From: Apteryx mantelli | Taxonomy: Eukaryota > Chordata > Aves > Apterygiformes > Apterygidae | Assembly (NCBI RefSeq): GCF_036417845.1 | Contig: NC_089980.1 | Location: 49,164,501 to 49,228,500 of the forward strand | Direction: 5' to 3' | DNA length: 64,000 bases | In this document: positions 1-11,492 of the stretch, piece after piece | Numbering within the stretch: the stretch's first letter is position 1 | How the letters are laid out: each line of letters starts with the position of its first letter | The notes under the pieces: model-generated | What the model was told of the DNA's origin: nothing | Database searches by the model: none | Seen by the model: only the letters and a program-made list of their open reading frames with translations | Translations under genes and position numbers: made by a program

Positions 1-2367
1 TAAGATCAGAACATAAATCAGCACAGTAAAACAGCTTTGTAAATATTTATGAAGACAGGACTCTCCACATGCCTTAGTTTATGGCTGGTAGTAGTCTTGG
101 CTGGGTACCTGACGTTGTTAAATTGCCTCCTGTTTTTCTGGTATCACATACACCATAATCCTAAATCTTTATTGACTGCAAGTGAATGTACATGCTATAG
201 AAAGAGATGTGTCTGCATGCAGGGGCACATTCTGTTTTCTGATGAACCTGTGTGAAGTTTAGCAAGCCCCACACTAGCTAACTGAGACATAGTCTGGATT
301 TGTCTATGTGAGCTGCCATTCCTGAGGTGGCTGCAGGGGAGGTGGGACCTGTGTATATGGCACAGTTAATTTATCTCTGCAATTTCTATCATTCTTCAGT
401 AACTTGCATCAAAATCTCTGACTTACCTGATTGCATTTTCTCCCTATTTAACTGGTAGCAGATAGCACCATGTTAATTGATGTAATCATCCTAAAAATAA
501 ACCTGCCAATTATTTCCCATGTTTGTTCAACTGGATCATTGAAGTTCTTGACCGGTCAGTTTGGACTGAGATACGTACTTCTTCTTGGTAGTCTACTGGC
601 TCTCAGACCTTTTCGGACTGCATCCCACAAGATGTCTGAAAATGTCACTGTGAATGTCTTGCAGTTCTTGTGGGCTGAATAGCTAGTGCTTGTGGCAGTC
701 CAGGATGGAGTCTTTGCACTGAGGAGTTGGTCTCTGTTGCTTCATGAGAAGCTCTGACCAATCAAGAGCTGTTGCTCCTGAGATCCTGCCAGGCATGCTT
801 TCCATGTATTTCTGTATGTCTTCAGTGAGAATGTATGGGATCAGCAGAAAAGGGGCTTGGAGGTGTGAAAACATTTTCCATGATGTTTATATGTCTTGAT
901 TTGAGCTTGATAAGAAGAAGAGCATGATACACTGCCTTTTAAACAATTGCTTGTATTTACTTGTGATTGCATTTTCATCAGTGACAAATAATGAAGGAGA
1001 AATATAATTCATTCCTTTGCATGCAGGCTTATCAGAAGGCTTCTATATATTGCACATATTTAAATCATTTAATGTTTTAGCATGTATTTAGTTATATTTA
1101 TGTAGATTTAAGTGTCTTTCTGACTACGGTGCAGTCATTCATTAGTAATTCCCCTGAAGTGAAGTCCCATGATTGTGGATTTGGGACCAGTAAGCATAAA
1201 GAAAATGTGTCCAAAGAGTAGTTTCTAGGAAGCTTATTGGTTCTTCTTCCTGCATTCAGGACAGATTTTGCATTTTTTTAAAACGCTCTTCAGGTACACC
1301 ACTGGTGTACTGGAGGAAATAAAATGCTATTTGATCAAATAGGACAGTTGTCTTTGGTGAGTCGTGTTGATCATGGCTTTTATTCTTTGGTTTGTGTAGT
1401 TAGGAAAGATCTAAGGTCTTTTGCAGGTGACTTAACTTCCACGTGTCCCTTCACCTCGTGTCGTTCCAGGCAAGTTGTGTTGCTGGCTTCCCACAGACCC
1501 TGGGTTGCTCATCAGGGACGCTGCACTCTCCATAGCTGGGGCTCAGGCCTTTAGGTGGGATTCAGGTGTTGTGAGCCAAGGACAGGTCTGACCTCGGCAC
1601 CAAAGAGTGATCATCATGAAAACCCAGACGTCTCACAAGCATCTTGAAAGGAATTAACAATGACATTACACTCCATCTACTTCCTAGATAAAAGAGAGCT
1701 TAGTTCTATTTTCATCTCTACAAATGTAATTCTGAAGTAACTCCACGGAGATTGACGGAAAACTTCTGCTTCTATGAAATTAACTGAATGAGAACAGGAG
1801 TTTTTCCTCACAGATACCTTGTCTCAGTGCACCAGCCAAGTCTGAGCTGTTTCCCTGAACACACAGCTCCAGGTCTCTCTGCAACAGGGAGCAGCAAGCA
1901 AACCCTCAGAAATGGTGGCCTTGATGTTACATATCTGCTTTCCCTGCAGTCCTCCTTCGTCCTGGAGGATCCAGGACTGGGTTCCCTACTGAATTTTTCT
2001 CTTAAAATTATACCTCTCTGGGGACACTGGGATTGTGAACGACCTCTGTTTGCAACACTAAGTACAGTAAATGCTATTGTATTATCCAACAGTAGCAAAT
2101 GAAATAATCCCCCTCCCATCATTTTCTAACAGGATAATGTTAAAGGCATTCCTCTGAAATGGAGAGTAATAATTTGTTAATTCCCCTCAGTATTTCATGC
2201 TTCTTGATAGTGCAGCTAATTTTCTCTGAGTACCTTATTAACATTCACAATGAATGGTCCATTTGTGGTAACATTTGTGGTCCCACCCTAATAGCTCTCC
2301 ACAGAGGCAGTGACTGTGAAGGTGAGAGCTGACAGAGTGACACATTTTCTCTCCTTTTTCTCTGCAG
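1..2367 (+). other. SMYD3: SMYD3 intron (partial, upstream of penultimate exon)
   Basis: No exon with supported splice sites and recognisable protein was found in this stretch. It ends in a good acceptor, a pyrimidine-rich run followed by CTGCAG at 2362-2367. The short open frames here (60-105 codons on both strands) have no recognisable domain and look like chance. Assignment as intron follows from the coding exon directly downstream. Confidence 0.75.
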
Positions 2368-2476
2368 ACTGTATTATCCTGGTTTTCATCCACTGAGGGC
2401 TGTCCAGCTCATGCGAGTGGGCAAGCTGCAGTATAGTCAAGACATGTTCCCTCAAGCCCTGGAGACCTTGAAACAG
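2368..2476 (+). CDS. SMYD3: SMYD3 penultimate coding exon
   Basis: SMYD3 is a SET- and MYND-domain lysine methyltransferase. Family knowledge gives it MAP3K2 and histone substrates, in cytoplasm and nucleus. The exon is 109 bp: one base closes a codon begun in the previous exon, then come 36 codons. The translation contains HPLRAVQLMRVGKLQ and MFPQALETLKQ, which resembles the mammalian SMYD3 C-terminal helical (TPR-like) region as I remember it (HPVRGVQVMKVGKLQ, MFPQAM). It is preceded by TTTTTCTCTGCAG and followed by the donor CAG|GTCAGT. It ends in phase 0, which matches the next exon at 10693. The catalytic SET domain lies outside the window upstream. SMYD1 and SMYD2 fit the C-terminal sequence less well. 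Substitutions relative to mammals are frequent, so the paralogue call rests on motif similarity plus the KIF26B neighbour. Confidence 0.88.
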
Positions 2477-4404
2477 GTCAGTATTTACAAATTGTGTTTC
2501 TTCTCCTTCCCCACCTCCCTTGCATCCCCTGGACCACTGTGTCCCTTTTCCCTTCCACTCTGATTGTACCTTACATCTTTGAATGCTCCTCGGCACGTTT
2601 CTATCAGTGCTATTTCCGCAGGCTGTAGCTGAATGTGGTGATGGGTCATTGTTGCTAGCAGTGTTTCAGGCACAGACCTCCTTTAGTATCAGTCACTGCT
2701 AAGTTCAGTAGCTCAGAGGTGCCTGAATGGAAAATAACTACTAGGTCTAAAGAGGTGCCTTATGCTCTCCTTCTTATTGTGTCTGAGTATGCCCTGAGCT
2801 GGTCACTGCTGATACGAGTGTAAAGGATAAAGGTAAGGAGAAGAAGGTAATGTTAAACTCCTGGGTCCTCTCTTTTCAGTGGTGCTCTAAGAAGCAAAGT
2901 GAATCTAGGAACACTGAAAGTAGAAGAACAGGACTAGAGCTGCAGTTCCTATCCTCCTCTTTCCCTATAAGGGATCTGGGATTTTGGATAGAAGAACTTT
3001 GTCTTTTAATGCTTGTGTTTTATTGTGAGCCAGGCTCAAATCAACAGGCACGCTTCTTGATCCCTATTATTTTTGTATCATTCACAGCCTTTTTCTTCAT
3101 TTGATCTGGTTTTGCAGCTGGTGCTTTGGTAGTTACATTTCAGCTTTAAGTTTTTCCTGTTGTACCTGAACTGAGTCTTATATACACTGCCTCCTACCTC
3201 AGGATCTTACCTGACCTGCTGTTATATTGCTGTTAATATCATCTTAAATATATTGAAGAATCCCTCTCCATGAGCAACTTGTCTTCAGGATGCAGGCTCT
3301 CACTTGCTTCCCAGCTCAAGCCCTAAATTACTGTTAGAGTATTTTTCTCTCACAAGAAGATGTGCTGCCTCAAGTTCCCCTCACAGAAGTCTCATGCTTA
3401 TTCATTTGTATTATTCATGTTGCCCTGTGTTGAATGTGGCCTGAAGACAACACACTCTGTGAGGTTCCCCACTCGTTACTCTTCCCATCTCCAGTGCCTG
3501 ACACACTCTTCTTATTTCCTTTGCTCAGTGCTGCAGAGAGCCATCTGGCTCAGCCACTTGTCTTTTGCTGCCAGGCAAGAGCAGGCCCCAGTGCTTACAC
3601 CAGAGTGAAGGTTTTTTTCTCTTTTAATGTTTATGTTGTATCACAAAACCCAAACACTACGGCACCATGGCAAGTTGAAACAGCAGTATGATTTACTCTA
3701 GTTCTTTGTGGGACTTATGTTGACGTGGGTCTGGCTCTTTACAGAAGCTACTTAAGTGGATACTAACAGTCAGCAGTAGCTGATGCTTTACTTTAATCTA
3801 ATGTTTCTCCTTTCAAATAAAAATACAAATACAAATCTGCATCTGCTTCCTGAGCCATATTGCTAAGTGACAATAGACTCCAGTCATGGAGGTAGCACTG
3901 GCTGTAGTTTTAGCGTTAAGCAGAACTGTGGCAGATTTCAAGCCTTTTTGCCCGCCTAAGCAAGCTGTGGGTGAGGTGATAGGGCCTTCAGAAGGAGGGC
4001 CAGGGTGGTCGCTCCTCAGAAGCACAGCGTGCATATACACATCCAGCCACAGCTCCTGGCTGCTTGTCCACAGTTCCCCTTGAAGTAAGTGCGAATCCTG
4101 TACAAATACCTGATTCCAGGACCTGGTGCAAAGGGTGAAAGTCAGCAAACCAGAATAAACTTTCTGTTATCTCTATGTCACAGAAACATCAGTTGCGTGA
4201 AGCTCAAGCCCCTGCCTCTCCGAGGTTTTGCTAGGAGCCTTCTAAGGGGATTCTTATTTCAATAGGAAGGGCATGAGCAGTGTCATCAATGCAGATGAGC
4301 ATTAAGCTTTAAATGGCCAAGAGAGCAAGGTGTACAACGGTTAAGGTGTCATTAGTAGATGCCTTCAGTATTAGAGTTTGCCCTGTGCAAGGAACTTTTT
4401 ATGG

Positions 4405-4545
4405 TACTGATGCCTTTTGGGTATTTCACATGCTTACAGTGTACTTATCCATAAGACAACAGTGAAGAAATGCTATCATCTCTATTTTCCAAATGGGAAA
4501 TTGAAGCACAGGGAGACCCAAGAGCTTCTAGCACAAGTTCTCAGT
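4405..4545 (-). repeat. Possible MIR-like ancient SINE fragment
   Basis: The central piece reads ATCTCTATTTTCCAAATGGG then AAATTGAAGCACAGGGAGA. This resembles the antisense of the MIR core, where the consensus has a run like CCCATTTTACAGATGAGGAAACTGAGGC. Flanking similarity is weak, so the edges are approximate. Confidence 0.4.
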
Positions 4546-6669
4546 GTTTTCCCCTCCCTCCTCCCTTCTTCTTGGATGTCTGAAACTGGATGCCAGAAAT
4601 TGCTAGCTTATGCCCTATTCATAGAATTGAGAATAAAATAGTTGTAATTTGCACAAGCCAGCAATTCCTGGGGTCTCATGGGAGCCTCCTGCTTCTCCAT
4701 TTACACTATTGTATTATTTTAGTACTAATAAAACAGCGGTATTTTAACCCTTTATTGCTGCAGAAGTTGGCTCTATGTCCCCTTAGTTTAATGTCCATAC
4801 TACATGAAGAGCTGGTTGTGTTGCAAAATATTAGGGCAGCTGCTTGGGACAGAAGGCAAGGAGTGTCAGTACTGCTGGAAGTGGGGATCAGAGGGAGGAC
4901 TGATCCTTCACACCTGCCTGGAACCCCTGCAGTGTTAATATCAATCATGACTATAGATAGCTTAGTATTTTGTACTTACTTTTTTAAACCCCAATACTTA
5001 TTAGGTTTTAACATCTGATTAATTATGCATGCTGAATAACTGATAATTTCCAGATGTTTTAATAATAAATCAGTATTTAATATGATGTCTGTCTTACTAA
5101 ATCTTAGTAACTTAAATCATCACTTGATATATTTAACTTAAATTGTGGCCAATTCTGATCATTAAAAAGCTGATGGGAGAGTAATCAATTCTATTTCCTA
5201 TTCATTACTCAGAAGTAAACCATATATCTGTCATGTGCCAGTTAATCTGCTCTGCTATTTCCCCTGTAATATTTATAACTTCCAAACATTCAGACTTTCC
5301 TTTTTAGTAGGTGGAGTGAACCATCAGTCAGAGGAGTTTCTGCCTTCATTGATATTTCTGCAGTGTATTAACAGGCATGCATACATTTGGCTTACTCTTT
5401 TAATTTGATACTGTGTTACATGAAACCGGAGTGAATTTCCTCAGCCACCTGAACGTTTTTCATCAATGAAGGTGGAAGTTGTGATGGTTTTTTTTATGTG
5501 TTTAGTGAAGTTGCCGGGTTTAAGCCAGATTGTTACTCTTTTACCCATTGAATACAGAGCAATACCTAGCACAGAAACGTCTTTTCAAGCTTTGATCGCC
5601 TCTTTCTCTGGAAGGGGAGAATAATGAGCTATTTACCATTCTATGCCATACCTCAGTGCATCTTTAACTGTGGTCTCCAAGCCATTAGTGGTCCACAAGG
5701 ACACAGTAAGTGCTTTTCAGCTGGAATGCAGAACCATTTACAAACTAATCCTATTGCAGCTTTGTCTATTCCCTGTTCAGCCTCCCCCTTTTCACCCACA
5801 TACGTAAGATGGGAAAAGACTGAATTCTCACTCTCCAGGACTGCCATCCTACTTCCCTGTGCCACTTGTAAGCATAGGACACATGGCTTCTTTGAATGGG
5901 ATCTGAGGCTGATTCCCTTTATTGCTGTCTACATTGGAGCAAATTAGAGCAAAATATAATTCCCAGTTTGTTGTGAGTAAGGATGTGATTCCTAATAAAA
6001 CTCAGATAATGTCCTAGAGTTTTATCAGAACTCTGTTTGGCCCCCGTGTGATTAGATGTGTCAACAGAGCATGCCACATGCTCAGAGCAGAAACTTGATT
6101 ACCTTCTCTGCTTCATTACTCTTCTTAATATGCTCTGACACTGAATAGCACCCTGTTGGAGCCCTTGTCAGGCTAATTTCAGCATGGTGTTAAGGAGAGG
6201 GATGTGGATGGTGCAGGAGAAATTGAGATCTGAGTGAATTTCACCTCACTCATATCAATCCTGTTTAATCAGGCACAACCTCTGAGCTGCTGTGGATTGA
6301 CAGCCTCTTCTGCGTCAGATGCGCAGGGTGTTAAGAACCGGCAGATCTTTGTACACAGGTTGGCGGCTGGTGTCTCACTGCTGCTCTCCATGTCAGCTGA
6401 AAATGAATCACTACCACAGCCACCTTACTGTTACCGCCCTTTGATTTTAGCTTTCTGCCCTGCACACCTAAAGAAGGTTTAAATAATGTGAAGGGTTTTA
6501 TGTTACCCGTTAAGATGAAATTCACCCTCTTAAAGTGTATTAAGTCCTGCAGAATGTAATTTGCAAGGATTTGGAAATGAAAGTGCTTCAGGGAGGCGAT
6601 ATGCTGGAATAAAACCTGAAGTTAGCCCTTGGTTTATTGTACAACAACATATTTTAAAAATATATAACA

Positions 6670-6750
6670 TATTTATATATATATATATATACACACACAC
6701 ACGTATATGTGTGTGTGTATATATATATATATATATAAATATATATATGA
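6670..6750. repeat. Palindromic (AT)n-(AC)n-(GT)n-(AT)n microsatellite
   Basis: An alternating TA run passes into ACACACACACAC, a short centre, GTGTGTGTGT, and back to a long TA run. The two halves are near reverse complements, so the tract can fold on itself. Open frames read through it on both strands encode only repeated Ile/Tyr/Thr/Val and are not genes. Confidence 0.95.
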
Positions 6751-7194
6751 AAAATGTAATGATGGGAGGACAAATGGAATTACAGATCAGGAAAACCTTT
6801 GTCAGCAAAAGGCTGGAGCTGTAGCCCGGTCTGACAAACCTAATTTGAAGAGCTTGGGCTGATTGTAAAAAAAGTGGCAAAATTGAAAGGTACAACAAGC
6901 TGTTTTGTCAAGAGAAAAGCTTCTGGACCAGGAAGCAGCTCTCTCACAGGAGTGCAAGAACAGCTGGGCATCACTGGAGCTTGTGGAAATCCCCTCGCAA
7001 GTGCATATAATTTGCCCTGAGGGGCACTTGTTAACATAAATATCTGTTAGAAGTCATTTGTTACCTTCACGGCACTTAAGCTCACCCGTGTGGTTGCCCA
7101 AAACCTGTGTGCACCTGGACTAGGCTTGGGAGGACAAGCAGGGCTCAGAGGGGAAGGTTCAGGCTTAGTTTCTAGCCTCTGTCTCCTCCACTGG

Positions 7195-7480
7195 GTGCTG
7201 CGGTGCGTGGTCCTGGCTGCTCCTCCGTCCTGCGAGCAGCAGTGGTCGCAGCAGGTGCTCACATGTCCATCCCCCCAAGCAAGTCAGCAGTGCCTGGGGC
7301 CGAGTGACGGCTGATGGGGGACAGGGGACACCTCCACCCTCCCGTGCTGATGGGCATGGTCCGGGTGCCTCATGAGTGCCTGCAGCGACGAGGCTGTGCC
7401 CCCTGTGCCAGTTGCCTGCCCCGCGGCACTGGGCCCACCATGGCGGTGTTCAGCACAGAGGCCCCACGCGCATGGTCCAC
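7195..7480. other. GC-rich, CpG-dense patch in SMYD3 intron
   Basis: By eye there are roughly fifteen CpG dinucleotides in under 300 bp, inside an otherwise AT-rich, CpG-poor intron. No recognisable exon is seen. It could be a regulatory element, an unmethylated island, or simply a GC-biased stretch. Confidence 0.4.
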
Positions 7481-8570
7481 CTGTGACTCACCTTGAGCAG
7501 TGCTGACGCATCCATGGCTCACGCAAGGCATTGGTCTCTTCCTCGATCCACAGAGCTCAGACCTTGCCACACAATTTATGGATGCAGAAATCAAGTATTT
7601 TTTAAGCAGCCACCATGGTGGCCAGTTGTTCAGGTACCCTGTTGTTCCCCTTCTTATTGTAATCCCTGACATGTAGGCAAAAACACAAGAAGTGGGGTAA
7701 AAACCCTCCTAGATTTCACTGCAACAGTTAAGAAATCCCCTTTTTCTCGGTGTTTGCTTCAAATGATGAAAAATGTTAATGGTATTAAAATGTTGATGGT
7801 AACTGGGATTGCTTTTGTTTTTCCTATGCCAGCACTAACAAGTGTCCCCTTCAGTCAAGAGAGATGGAGAAGCACCAATACTTTCTCTGATATGCTGACC
7901 TTCGCTTCATGCCATCGTGGTGTGGGGCTGTTTGCTCCCTGCTTGCACTGTGATGGAGCAGTGCTGTCCTGCGTTTGCACACGGGTCTCTGCAACTGTGA
8001 CACTGGGCATCCTGTCCCATCCCAGTGCAAATCAGGCATGAACGCACGGCAGTGCTGCATTTCATTCACATTCATGGAGTAACAGTCATATCACTGACCT
8101 AATGGGTTTTATATTCTTAAGGGAGACAGTGTGTGGTGGATGACACCATGGCCTGTGTTGCTGTCTTGCGCTTCCTGTAATTTTTCATAATTAGATTTGT
8201 TCCTTAAGCTGAGAGGAAGACCACACAGACCACAAGACTCTGCTCAGCCTTGGCTCTGCTGCTTCGTTGGGAGATTTAGAGGAGCAGGGTTGTGTTTAGC
8301 ATATTCTTGCTTCTGGCCAAAAAAAAAAAAAGTTTCAGTGCTTTGGAGGTGAAATTATCCCAATTTGGCACAGACTTTTGCCAAAATGCCTACACAATTT
8401 AATGCCAGTTTAACTTGGGGATTATGGAAGTCATTGCTATTCTGAACTTTGATACATCCTGGTGCTGACTCTTACTGCAATATGTAATACAGAATACTGC
8501 ATGAGAATGATTTTCACTCTGTAGGACCCAAGGATAAAGACTAAGTGCATTTATTTGTTCTACTGAAGAA

Positions 8571-8594
8571 GGAAAGGGAAGGGAAGGGAGGGAA
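8571..8594 (+). repeat. (GGGAA)n short purine repeat
   Basis: Imperfect GGAAA/GGGAA/GGGAG units form an all-purine tract of about 24 bp. Confidence 0.8.
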
Positions 8595-10692
8595 ATGTTG
8601 GAGATGAGAAAGAAGTCAGCAGGAGTAGCACTATTTCAAGATCAGATTTGGTATTAAGGATTTTTCTTTTAACAGAGGCATATGCATATGCACCTCTCTA
8701 GTAGTGCATCGGGGTCTCCAGGTCCACTGCTGCTAGCCTGACCTCTGTCCTGTAGGTGGGCTGAAGATCAAGGTCCGCTGCCTTGGTACTGTGACCCAGG
8801 TGTGCCCAGCTCTTAGCACAGTCCATTCACAATAAATTCATCAGCTTTCTTGGCTGGGTTATGCAAACACAGTGCGCCAAGTGTGTCTGGACCTATGGCC
8901 AACTGGCCTGGCTACTTTGCTCTAGGGTGATCCCGTCCCTGCCTAGCTAGCCTGGGCGCAGCTACTGACTGCTGCACACCAAGTCCGTGGGCCCATACAG
9001 CTGCTTTCCCACACGGAAATGTGCACGGGATCCTGCCTTCAGCTATTCTGCTCTGCACCATCCAGGGCTTCCTATACGGTGTAAGTGTTCATCTCTCTCC
9101 ATCCCACTGTGTATGCCAGGTGAGGACTGGCTCTTATTCTTGTGCTTTACACTGCTTTTTCAATTATATATTAAAAAAAAAAAATGTTATTGTACAGCTT
9201 GATACCTCATGCTCAACTATGTTGAAGTACTTTTACAACCTGTTTTTACAGCAGTTCCCCAACATGTTAAATTAGGAAAAACAAAACACTAAGAACAATT
9301 TGGCAAGTCTTTTGGGGGAATATAATTATGACTTTAATGCAAACATTTTGCAAAAACTTGACCAGGTTTATATTTCTGCTAAAATAGAAATATGCAAAAA
9401 TTGAGGATTTTTTTAAATTTCACTTCATATTTCTTAGGCATTTCTAATGATAATGAAAGCATTTCCATTTTTCTGTTTGACTGAGTATTTTTTCATTCAG
9501 AAGTAGGGCATTGTGGTAGCTCAGAATGTATTTCACTCTTTTTAGAGCTCCTTGCATGCGCTAGTTTGTTTTGACTGCTTTTTCTATTTGATCATTCAAT
9601 CTTTTTCTGCCTCCCTGTTTTAAAAAAAGTATCCAATTGGAAACAAAAATCAATTATGCCAGAATTTCCATATATTTGCCAGTCTTTAGAAGTTGGAAGT
9701 AGAGTATCATTCATTGCACCAAAGAATATTTATATTTATTTTTATCTTTTCAGTTTAAAATGAGGTTCCTTCCTCAACACTTGTTTCCAAAAGACCCTTT
9801 TTCTGCATTCCAAAGTCGGCCTAGCTGGATTTTATCAGCTGGCTAGACCAGAAATCCATTGAAACACAGGCCACATTTAGTCTTTAATGATTCTCAGTTT
9901 AGGGTAAGGAAAAATCTCAGAAGTTTTTTTCTCCTGCCACTACACTTGGAGCTGCCTTGCTCTTTCTTTTGACATGTTGAGTCCTGTTCCATCTGGTACT
10001 TATCTCTTTGCATGAGAAATTTAACAGAAGGAAGAAGCAGAGCTGTCATATGAAAAGTGATGATCTCAGTGTGAGCTGGGAGAAGAGTCTTTCAGGCATG
10101 TATGTGGCAGAGAATCAGCACAACAGGCAATATAAGCCTAAATTGGCCTAGTGTTGTAAGATGACCAGCAGACATAGAAAATGATCTCTTTGGGAAAAGC
10201 AGCCAAGGACCATTCCTCATCCATGCCTTTTACAGTGAAACTATTAATTTACATATTTGTTTGAAGCTGATGATACACATAAGGCACTTTATTCCATCAA
10301 TTTACAGCACTTTGAGGCTACTAACATGAGTATCACCGTCATCTTTTAAATAATGTATCAAGATCTTGGGTGTCATAATTAACCAATATTAAAAACATCT
10401 TCATCCTTCCGTATGTTCCCCAGCTATTCCAAACATCCAGCTGCGCAACATATTAGTGGGCTTTAATTTTTTACCGCCCAGGAGTAATAAGGCAGTGCCT
10501 CCTTCTCTGTTAGAAGCAAATCATTACACACTTTGGGACGCTTCTCTCCTACTTCTGCTATGCCATGCAGTAAAGCTTCCTCCTACCAGCTCCTAATGGA
10601 CTGCTGCTTATGTCCATGCCCCAGTGCCGTTACCAAACCCTTCATATAGTCTGCACAGTGACTAATGTGTCCCTTTCTGCTCTCTTCTCAAG

Positions 10693-10794
10693 GCCTATAA
10701 CATTATGAAGGTGACCCATGGAGCAGATCACAGCCTGATGCAAGCCTTGATGGAACTAAAGGAACAGTGTGAGGCTGTCATGAGAGTGCAGTGA
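10693..10794 (+). CDS. SMYD3: SMYD3 terminal coding exon
   Basis: This exon holds the final 33 codons and TGA stop of SMYD3, following acceptor TCTTCTCAAG. The translation starts AYNIMKVTHGADHSL and ends MRVQ-stop. Mammalian SMYD3 ends with a very similar segment (AFDIMRVTHG..HSL, then an L/E/C-rich helix ending in an Arg-containing tail). The reading phase is 0 and joins cleanly to the exon ending at 2476. Together the two exons give 69 residues of the C-terminal TPR-like domain, which closes over the SET active site in family structures. The last ten residues are unlike the mammalian tail I remember, which is common for this family. No frameshift or internal stop is seen. Confidence 0.9.
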   Translation, partial: AYNIMKVTHGADHSLMQALMELKEQCEAVMRVQ

Positions 10795-11400
10795 AGAAAA
10801 GCTGCAGTTTGGAAAACAAGATATTAAAGGGAAAAGGAAAGCCAATGCTTTTTATTGCATTGGAAAGCTTCTTGTTGATTTTGGAGTCTTTTCATCAGGT
10901 CCTACTTGCTTTACAGAAATGTGTAATGTTTATTAGTTTTGCTGTATGATCTTCTGAGCTGAATTCATGTTTTGAGGAATATCTGCCACTTTCAGAAGGA
11001 TTTTAACTTCTGCAATGCAAACGGGCGGTGGATAAGTCTTAATATTTCATCATAATACATGCTGGTGATAAAAACACACGCTTACACATATGGACAGGAA
11101 TAATCATACTCTTTTTTGTTCAATAACCAAAACCTCCAATCCAAATACCTCTGAATACAGCAAAAAAGATTAGACTTGCATTCCAACGTGATACTTGGCT
11201 AAGCTTCCTACTGAGCTTCTCCCATGCCCTTTTAGGTATGGATTTCTCTGTCTGCACTAGCTCTGGAATTATCATGAAGTCTCACCTTACTAGCTGTCTT
11301 ATGTCTCAATTTACTAGAAAACATGTTAAGGGTTTTTTTCTACCAAACACATCATCAGTGAATTGATAATAAATATTGGGAAGTGTGTGCTAGATCTTCA
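10795..11400 (+). other. SMYD3: SMYD3 3'UTR (approximate)
   Basis: Untranslated sequence after the TGA at 10792-10794. Its end is placed just downstream of the AATAAA at 11368 as the best-supported polyadenylation site. An earlier ATTAAA at 10823-10828 would give a UTR of under 100 nt. Transcript data would be needed to choose between them. Confidence 0.5.
11368..11373 (+). promoter_or_regulatory. Candidate SMYD3 poly(A) signal AATAAA
   Basis: A canonical hexamer about 575 nt past the stop codon, followed within 10-20 nt by a GT-rich element (GAAGTGTGTGCTAG) of the kind that recruits CstF. Alternatives are ATTAAA at 10823-10828, which is also followed by T/G-rich sequence, and AATAAA at 11569-11574. 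Confidence 0.5.
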
Positions 11401-11469
11401 GCTGTTGCGAAGTGGTGTAATTCCATTGAGATCAGCAGTCAACTTTTTATGTCAGTTTACAGCAAGATT

Positions 11470-11492
11470 GAGAGAGAGAGAGAGAGAGAGAG
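11470..11492 (+). repeat. (GA)n microsatellite
   Basis: About eleven uninterrupted GA dinucleotides, ending where GCGTGAGC begins. Confidence 0.95.

Larger units (their letters stand above)
2477..10692 (+). other. SMYD3: SMYD3 last intron
   Basis: This intron of about 8.2 kb runs from donor GTCAGT at 2477 to the acceptor ending CTCAAG at 10692. It holds no supported gene. It contains a MIR-like fragment near 4.4-4.55 kb, an AT/AC microsatellite palindrome at 6670-6750, a GC-rich CpG-dense patch near 7.2-7.48 kb, and a GGGAA repeat near 8.58 kb. The remainder is ordinary AT-rich intronic sequence. Confidence 0.85.

Noticed and set aside
4590..5018. 142-codon plus-strand open frame in the SMYD3 intron
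   Set aside because: The longest anonymous frame outside the exons and CR1, but it has no recognisable domain, overlaps the possible MIR-like region edge, and lacks splice or promoter support.
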